Shown here: positions 59,336-64,000 of the stretch, piece by piece
Layout: the number at the start of each line of letters is the position of its first letter
How positions within the stretch are numbered: position 1 is the first letter of the stretch
DNA from: JAANXG01 sp034520625
GTDB taxonomy: Bacteria > Pseudomonadota > Gammaproteobacteria > Arenicellales > JAANXG01
Direction: 5' to 3'
Assembly (NCBI GenBank): GCA_034520625.1
Contig: JAXHNI010000003.1
Location: 124,001 to 188,000, forward strand
DNA: 64,000 nt
Made by a program: the position numbers and the translations under genes
The notes under the pieces: model-generated
What the model was told of the DNA's origin: nothing
Seen by the model: the letters and a program-made list of their open reading frames with translations, nothing else
The model's database searches: none

Positions 59336-59500
59336 CGAATATTGCACCATTCACAGATCCGTGGGTATTGGTCCAGCTTGAACGTCTTCATAACCAGCCC
59401 AAACCTCAACACTGGTTCTCAAATCGGGCCGCAGCCTGTGGCAGTGTTGCGGCCCCTGACGGCTTGGAAACATGCTGAGAGCCACTGTACCTGCGGCGGG
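59336..59500. repeat. Degenerate large-repeat copy
   Basis: CGAATATTGCACCATTCACA at the left and GGGCCGCAGCCTGTGGCAGT, GACGGCTTGGAAACA further right match parts of the 34.0 and 56.1 kb copies. The hairpin core is missing. Confidence 0.5.
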
Positions 59501-59532
59501 GTACAGCAGGTGTGTACAACGAACCGGATGGT

Positions 59533-60186
59533 ATGAACGATCCAACACTCGACGATGTTGCCTGCCTGAACGCCCGGCGGCGCAGCCTGGAGCTCAAGTC
59601 GGTCGTCGGCCATCACTGCGATGTCTGGCAGATGTCCGTACGCCGGGGCCGTGCCCGCATCCCCTATGACCTCGTGGTCAAGAAGTACCGCGGGACGTGC
59701 AGCTTTCGGCAGGTGCAGGTGTTGGACCGGGATTATCGACGCCTGAAAGCCAGCCTCGAGGACATCGTTCCCAACACGATATTCGTCCCCACGCGGGCGG
59801 CGGTTGGCATCACCGTCATCGCCATCAGCCGCGCTGTCGTGCCCTGGTTCAACCTCGCCAACCCGATCAATGAAAGCGATGCCGTACCATTGCTGCGCAA
59901 GCTTCCCAAGGCACGCAACCAGTTGATGCGCTTCTGTCATGCAGCCCGGAAGTGGACTCACGAGGAAAACGGTAAGATCATAGACCTCTACGGTCTGGAC
60001 AACCTGGTTCTCAATACCAACCGCGACGTCTGCTATCTGGACAGCTTCCACGTGTTTTTCTATGCTGACATGTTTCGCTTCCTGGAAGATGAGGAAGACC
60101 AGTTGCGACGCAGAATGGACATATCCGTCAGCCGTTTCGCATACTTGGAACACCTTCTGAGAGAATCGAGAAAGAAAGCCCGATGA
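59533..60186 (+). CDS. Kinase-fold-like protein of unknown substrate
   Basis: A 217-residue protein from ATG 59533 (MNDPTLDDVACLNARRRSLE). The segment VVKKYRGTCSFRQVQVLDRD resembles the lysine strand and helix of small kinase-like proteins. GLDNLVLNTNRDVCYLDSFH could be a reduced catalytic loop with Asn and a metal-binding Asp, as in YrbL or lipopolysaccharide-kinase-like families. The link is by pattern only. The stop overlaps the alpha/beta hydrolase start (ATGA), so the two are cotranscribed. Confidence 0.5.
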   Translation: MNDPTLDDVACLNARRRSLELKSVVGHHCDVWQMSVRRGRARIPYDLVVKKYRGTCSFRQVQVLDRDYRRLKASLEDIVPNTIFVPTRAAVGITVIAISRAVVPWFNLANPINESDAVPLLRKLPKARNQLMRFCHAARKWTHEENGKIIDLYGLDNLVLNTNRDVCYLDSFHVFFYADMFRFLEDEEDQLRRRMDISVSRFAYLEHLLRESRKKAR

Positions 60187-61100
60187 CTGATAAAGATGCG
60201 GCCGTTACTGCCATGATTACGCATCTCGATGGGATCGCCCGGCGCGTCTCGGAATGCGCGGGGGATGTCGGCGCCATCCGCGCCGTCATCGAGGACTACT
60301 CGCGGCTGGACGAGGCGACCCGCCGTGTGGATGCCCGCACCATCACGTCGAAAGAGCCCGCCGGGGAATGGGTGCTGGCGGACGGCGCGCAGCCGGAAAA
60401 GCGCGTCCTGTATGTGCACGGCGGCTCCTGGATGTCAGGCAGTGCGGACGGTTACCGGCCCCTGGCGGCGCAGATTTCCCGGGAATCCGGGTGTTCCGTG
60501 TTCGTGCTGGACTATCGCCTGGCTCCCGAGCACCCGTATCCCGCCGGTCTCGAGGACTGCGTCGCGGCCTGGCGCTGGTTGTCGGGGAACGGGCCGCAAT
60601 CCGGGTCGGCGGCGCGAAAACAGGTCATCGCCGGGGACTCGGCGGGCGGCAACCTGGCGTTGGCGACGGCGTTGAGGCTGAAAGATGACGGCGGCCGGAC
60701 GCCCGACGCCGTGGTGGCCCTGTCACCGGCGGTGGACCTGACCTGGCAGAGTCCTTCGCTTCGAACCCGGGCGAGGGTCGACCCGATACTGCGTCCGGAC
60801 AGGCTGCATCTGGTCTCCCAGGTTTATGTCCAGGATGCCGAGCGCATGGACCATCCCTGGGTATCGCCGCTGTTCGGGGACTTTACCGGGTTGCCACGAT
60901 CTCTGATCCAGGTCGGTGACCGCGAAGTGTTGCTCGACGACGCAAAACGCATTGCCGGTCGCATGAAGGAACAGGGCGTGGACGTCGAACTTCAGGTGTA
61001 TGAGGGGATGCCCCACGTCTTCCAGCTGTTTGCCCCCACCGTGGCCGCGTCGACGGACGCCGTCGAGCGGATAGGCGGTTTCGTCCGGAGCGCCGGCTGA
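60183..61100 (+). CDS. Alpha/beta hydrolase, hormone-sensitive-lipase type
   Basis: A 305-residue esterase. The oxyanion motif HGGSW is at about 79-83, the nucleophile elbow GDSAGG at about 151-156 (Ser153), and the acid and His come late (IQVGDREVLLDDAKR, YEGMPHVFQLF). The HGG and GDSAGG pair defines the HSL family, which hydrolyses short esters or amides. No signal peptide is seen, so it is cytoplasmic. It shares an operon with the kinase-like gene upstream. Confidence 0.9.
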   Translation: MTDKDAAVTAMITHLDGIARRVSECAGDVGAIRAVIEDYSRLDEATRRVDARTITSKEPAGEWVLADGAQPEKRVLYVHGGSWMSGSADGYRPLAAQISRESGCSVFVLDYRLAPEHPYPAGLEDCVAAWRWLSGNGPQSGSAARKQVIAGDSAGGNLALATALRLKDDGGRTPDAVVALSPAVDLTWQSPSLRTRARVDPILRPDRLHLVSQVYVQDAERMDHPWVSPLFGDFTGLPRSLIQVGDREVLLDDAKRIAGRMKEQGVDVELQVYEGMPHVFQLFAPTVAASTDAVERIGGFVRSAG

Positions 61101-61169
61101 GCCGGCCCCGGCCCCCGTCATGCCGGTGCTGTCCCGGTCTGCGAACCCGGCATCCGCGGCACGGATGAT

Positions 61170-62684
61170 CTATCCCGGTTTGAAGATCAAAACCTCGTCG
61201 CCGCGCCCGTTGCTGAAGGTTTTTACCGGCTCGGCATTGATTTCCCGCAACAGCAGCACTTCGTGCTGCGCGTGTATCCTGGGCATCGCCAGCACGAAGT
61301 AGTCGTAGTTCCGCCAGCCGTCCGACCAGACTTCCTGCATGGCCGCCTCCCAGCTGTGCCCGGTATCCGGCCTGCGTTCTTCCGCGCCGGCATAATAGAG
61401 AAGAATGCGGTCGTTGCTGTATATGCTGCTGCCCGGCGGCGCGTTGCTGCGAAGCCACAGGCCGGCATCCTTCAAGTAGTGCTTTCGGGTGCCGACGTTC
61501 AGCCCATCCAGGCTCTGGATGCCTATGAGCACTGCGATGATCAGGGCGGGCCATGGGTTTTTCCGGCCGCGGGTTTCCCAGCGCCGCCAGAGATCGTCAA
61601 GCAGGAACGGTACGATGGGCAGGAGCGTCAATGCCAGCGCCACCGGATACCTTTTAGCCAGGAAGAAATTGGTGATACCGAACTGCAGGATCAAGGTGGC
61701 CTGGATGCCGATCATCAACCACCACCAGCAACGCAGCGGTGCCTGAATGTATTGCCCGCTCCTGCAGAATGCGTAGATGATAAGCCCCGCAAACACGACA
61801 CCGACGGCCTTGATCGATTCCAGCAGGGCCATCGTCAGCACGGTGACCAGATACACCGGCACCGAGGTGGCATATGAGGTCACCCCGGAGAACTCTCGTT
61901 GCAGGGCCGCGAGCCGGTCGTGGGTGTCGGCTCCCAGTATCTCCCAGCTGTTGGCGAGGTGGTGCAGCGGCTGTGCCAACAGGGCACCCATCGATACCTT
62001 CACCTCGGACACGTAATGCCATAGCGGTGCGGCGGCCACGGCTGCGCCGGTGGCGAGAGCGGCGAGCAGTACAATAGTATTCGCGCGTTTTCCGGTGCCG
62101 GTGCGGTAAGCGTAGATGCAGGCGGGGAGTATGGTGAGCAGGACGATTCCCTCTACCCGGAACAGAAAAGCGCAGATCGCCAGGAGGATTCCCGATGACA
62201 GGAGCCGCGCGCGGCCGCTGTGAACGTAGGCCAGGTAAAAAACCAGGGTCCAGAGGTAACAGGCCCAGTATCCGACGTCCCGGATCACGAAGGACCGGAA
62301 CGCGTTGAGCTCCGGGTGCAGCAGGACCAACGCCGCCGCCAGCCAAAGTACGCGGCCGCGGCCCCCGAGCACCCTGACCAAGGCGATGAATCCCAGGACG
62401 ACAAGCGCATATAGGCCGGCGTTGACCAGATATGCGGCTTTTCCTTCCGCGATACCCGTAAGAAAGCTTACGGATCCGATGATGAGCGAGTAGAAAGGCC
62501 ACTTATAGACGGCGAATCCCGCTGCCCAGTCCCCGCGGGCGAAATCCCCGGCCGCTTCGACATACAGTATGCCGTCCATGTTGATGACCGGGTCCAGGTA
62601 CAACGCCCACAGCGAAAGCAGCAGGCTGGCGAGAGCCGCGGCAAGGACCAGCTGCCGGTGGTGGGCAAGAAAGTGAAGAGACAT
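61170..62684 (-). CDS. Multi-spanning membrane protein, glycosyltransferase-39-like
   Basis: About 504 residues from ATG 62684, with roughly eleven hydrophobic helices and a soluble C-terminal domain. After the first helix comes DPVINMDGILYVEAAGDFAR GD, which places an acidic Asp-rich loop where ArnT/PMT-type enzymes have their catalytic Asp. LHPELNAFRSFVIRDVGYWA is also typical of that fold. It would move a sugar from a polyprenyl carrier to lipid or protein on the periplasmic side. The substrate is unknown, and an upstream TTG at 62699 is an alternative start. Confidence 0.72.
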   Translation of the reverse strand: MSLHFLAHHRQLVLAAALASLLLSLWALYLDPVINMDGILYVEAAGDFARGDWAAGFAVYKWPFYSLIIGSVSFLTGIAEGKAAYLVNAGLYALVVLGFIALVRVLGGRGRVLWLAAALVLLHPELNAFRSFVIRDVGYWACYLWTLVFYLAYVHSGRARLLSSGILLAICAFLFRVEGIVLLTILPACIYAYRTGTGKRANTIVLLAALATGAAVAAAPLWHYVSEVKVSMGALLAQPLHHLANSWEILGADTHDRLAALQREFSGVTSYATSVPVYLVTVLTMALLESIKAVGVVFAGLIIYAFCRSGQYIQAPLRCWWWLMIGIQATLILQFGITNFFLAKRYPVALALTLLPIVPFLLDDLWRRWETRGRKNPWPALIIAVLIGIQSLDGLNVGTRKHYLKDAGLWLRSNAPPGSSIYSNDRILLYYAGAEERRPDTGHSWEAAMQEVWSDGWRNYDYFVLAMPRIHAQHEVLLLREINAEPVKTFSNGRGDEVLIFKPG

Positions 62685-63127
62685 GATGAGAAAGGTCAAC
62701 CGGACAGCGTTGCCGCCCGTCCTGGCGGCAAGAATCGATTTTTACCGGGCCCAGTGTATGCGACACCCCGCTCCATGATGCGCGGAAAAGATACACCGTT
62801 CGATCCGGGAAAACCAGAGCCGGTACACCCGGACACCCGGAAATCGACGTGCTACGGGTTGCTATACTGCAACGGCTAAGAACGCAGTCCCGCTTCATGG
62901 GAGCGGCGCCAGTCGGCGCTCGCCGGCCCGGCGGCCGGGCCACGCTGCAGGCCCCGATGTCCTGGCAGGGCGGATTCGGGCGCACCCCTCAGACCCGGTT
63001 ACCCGGGAATCCTCGATACCGCCGCCCGACCCGGTAGGCAGCGAGCACCGGTGCAGTGCATAATATGCGGCCTTGCCTGTGGCGCCCGGCACCGGCTCGA
63101 AGGCGAATCAGAACACTAAACCTGTCC
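62685..63127. other. 440-base divergent intergenic region
   Basis: It separates the membrane glycosyltransferase-like gene from the protease gene. I see no gene, strong hairpin or repeat copy. It should hold both promoters. Confidence 0.35.
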
Positions 63128-64000
63128 ATGGCACCTCGGAGGAACCTGGTTGTGCTCAAAAGAACCACTATTATCTTGACGTTTACCCTGTTGACCTGGA
63201 TCAGTGCGGCCGGTGCCCAGGAAGGTGATCCCGGTATAGCCGTGCTGGATACCGGCACGAACGCCGTCGGTCTGAATATCGCAGAAGGGTTCAATTTCGT
63301 GAACGGGACAACGGACATTTCCGACAATTCCAGCAATAATCACGGCACCTCCGTGTCGCAGATCATCAACCAGGAAGCACCGGGCATTCCCCAGTACCAG
63401 TTCGTTGTCGACGGCACGAATCCGGCGTCCAGCGACGCCGCCCTGCGGCGCGCCGCGTCCGATCCGGCCATCAGGGTTATTTCCCTGAGTACCTCGCCTG
63501 TGCGGACGCCGTCGGCGGCGCTTCCGGAGGCGTCGGCTGCCGGCAAATTCGTGGCCGTGCGCACTGGCAACGACGCACTCGACAATCCGAACACCGCGGC
63601 GGTGGCCGCCAACGGCCTCGCGGGCGTCGCGATTGTTACCGGAACCGATGGTGCCGGGGCATTCCTGCCGAGCTCGAATGCCTGCGGCGTCACTGCAGAC
63701 CGGTGCGTCGGCGTGCGCGGCACCACGGAGTTCAACAATATTTTCGGCACCTCCTTTGCCGCGGCCCGGCTCGCGGGCATCGCCGTGGCGGTGCTCAAGG
63801 CGGCGCCGTTTCTCAGTCACGAGGACCTCGCCCAGGTGTTGTTCGCTACGGCGACGGACACCGGCGACCCGAGGCTGGGCCATGGTTTCATCGCCAATGC
63901 CGAGCAGGTCATCAACAGTCCCGCCGGCCCCACCAGTGTTGGCGGCGGTGGTGGCTCCGGCGGACTTGCAGCGGCGGCCCTGGTGGTGGGTGCGGCGGCC
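63128..64000 (+). CDS. Secreted subtilisin-like (S8) protease, incomplete at the right edge
   Basis: 291 codons are visible from ATG 63128 and the frame is open at the window end. An N-terminal signal segment (TTIILTFTLLTWISAAGAQE) runs directly into the catalytic domain, with no pro-domain. Asp41 is in IAVLDTGTN, His72 in NNHGTSVSQII, the oxyanion Asn in RTGND and Ser209 in FGTSFAAARLAG. This is compact for the S8 family. After the protease domain the sequence becomes SVGGGGGSGGLAAAALVVGA, which looks like a glycine-rich hinge followed by a membrane helix, as in GlyGly-CTERM sorting tails. Confidence 0.82.
   Translation, partial: MAPRRNLVVLKRTTIILTFTLLTWISAAGAQEGDPGIAVLDTGTNAVGLNIAEGFNFVNGTTDISDNSSNNHGTSVSQIINQEAPGIPQYQFVVDGTNPASSDAALRRAASDPAIRVISLSTSPVRTPSAALPEASAAGKFVAVRTGNDALDNPNTAAVAANGLAGVAIVTGTDGAGAFLPSSNACGVTADRCVGVRGTTEFNNIFGTSFAAARLAGIAVAVLKAAPFLSHEDLAQVLFATATDTGDPRLGHGFIANAEQVINSPAGPTSVGGGGGSGGLAAAALVVGAAA

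Overview
The window looks like a chromosomal segment of a high-GC gammaproteobacterium. This is inferred from gene content: a CysB-like regulator, 3-mercaptopyruvate sulfurtransferase, GST and glutathione-type enzymes, YciA- and YbgC-like thioesterases, an MltD-like transglycosylase, a phasin implying polyhydroxyalkanoate storage, and an RND/MMPL lipid exporter. I cannot name the species.

The left part (about 1.1-25.1 kb) is an accessory region. A TRAP transporter end and a GFA-domain protein lie at the left edge. After them come gene fragments (including a TPR protein and a truncated rhomboid), a short array of integron-type gene cassettes with attC-like sites (4.4-6.1 kb), a serine recombinase, two tiny zinc-knuckle proteins and a complete type I restriction-modification operon hsdM-hsdS-hsdR (7.5-13.5 kb). 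An IS3-family element (14.2-15.5 kb) has split an unknown gene. Next are a broken SRAP/YedK gene, an HNH nuclease and a second cassette cluster (17.16-18.04 kb). A large AAA ATPase follows that carries a zinc hook and a PrrC/RloC-type Arg-x3-Glu...His signature, so it is a candidate anticodon nuclease. The region closes with a phage-like module (replisome-organiser domain, zinc/Toprim primase, excisionase, tyrosine integrase) ending 17 bases from the 3' end of a tRNA-Ala(CGC) gene. I read it as a composite defence and mobility island parked at that tRNA. No integron integrase is visible, so the attC sites look like an integrase-less cassette cluster (CALIN).

The right part (25.1-64 kb) is ordinary chromosome. 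Groupings that read as functional units are: a TetR regulator with an MMPL exporter, a periplasmic LolA-like carrier and an outer-membrane barrel (28.9-33.9 kb); two tandem glycine-zipper/SH3 envelope proteins; an overlapping carboxylate-amine ligase and M14-type deacylase; a fused GltD-like/FNR-like oxidoreductase; a phasin behind a 37-bp palindromic operator; an RCK-domain potassium channel with a small membrane partner; a Ser/Thr kinase-PP2C phosphatase pair; CysB behind an AT-rich leader; a DUF1499 protein; a LysM transglycosylase; and, at the right edge, a secreted subtilisin-like protease that may carry a GlyGly-type sorting tail.

The chromosome part is also seeded with two families of intergenic repeats. 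One is a small palindrome (26.8, 32.7, 37.9 kb). The other is a larger hairpin element (28.6, 34.0, 41.5-42.2, 51.7, 56.1, 59.4 kb), one copy of which is a 118-bp structure with perfect 50-bp arms. One copy of the small palindrome appears to supply the start codon of the outer-membrane barrel gene.
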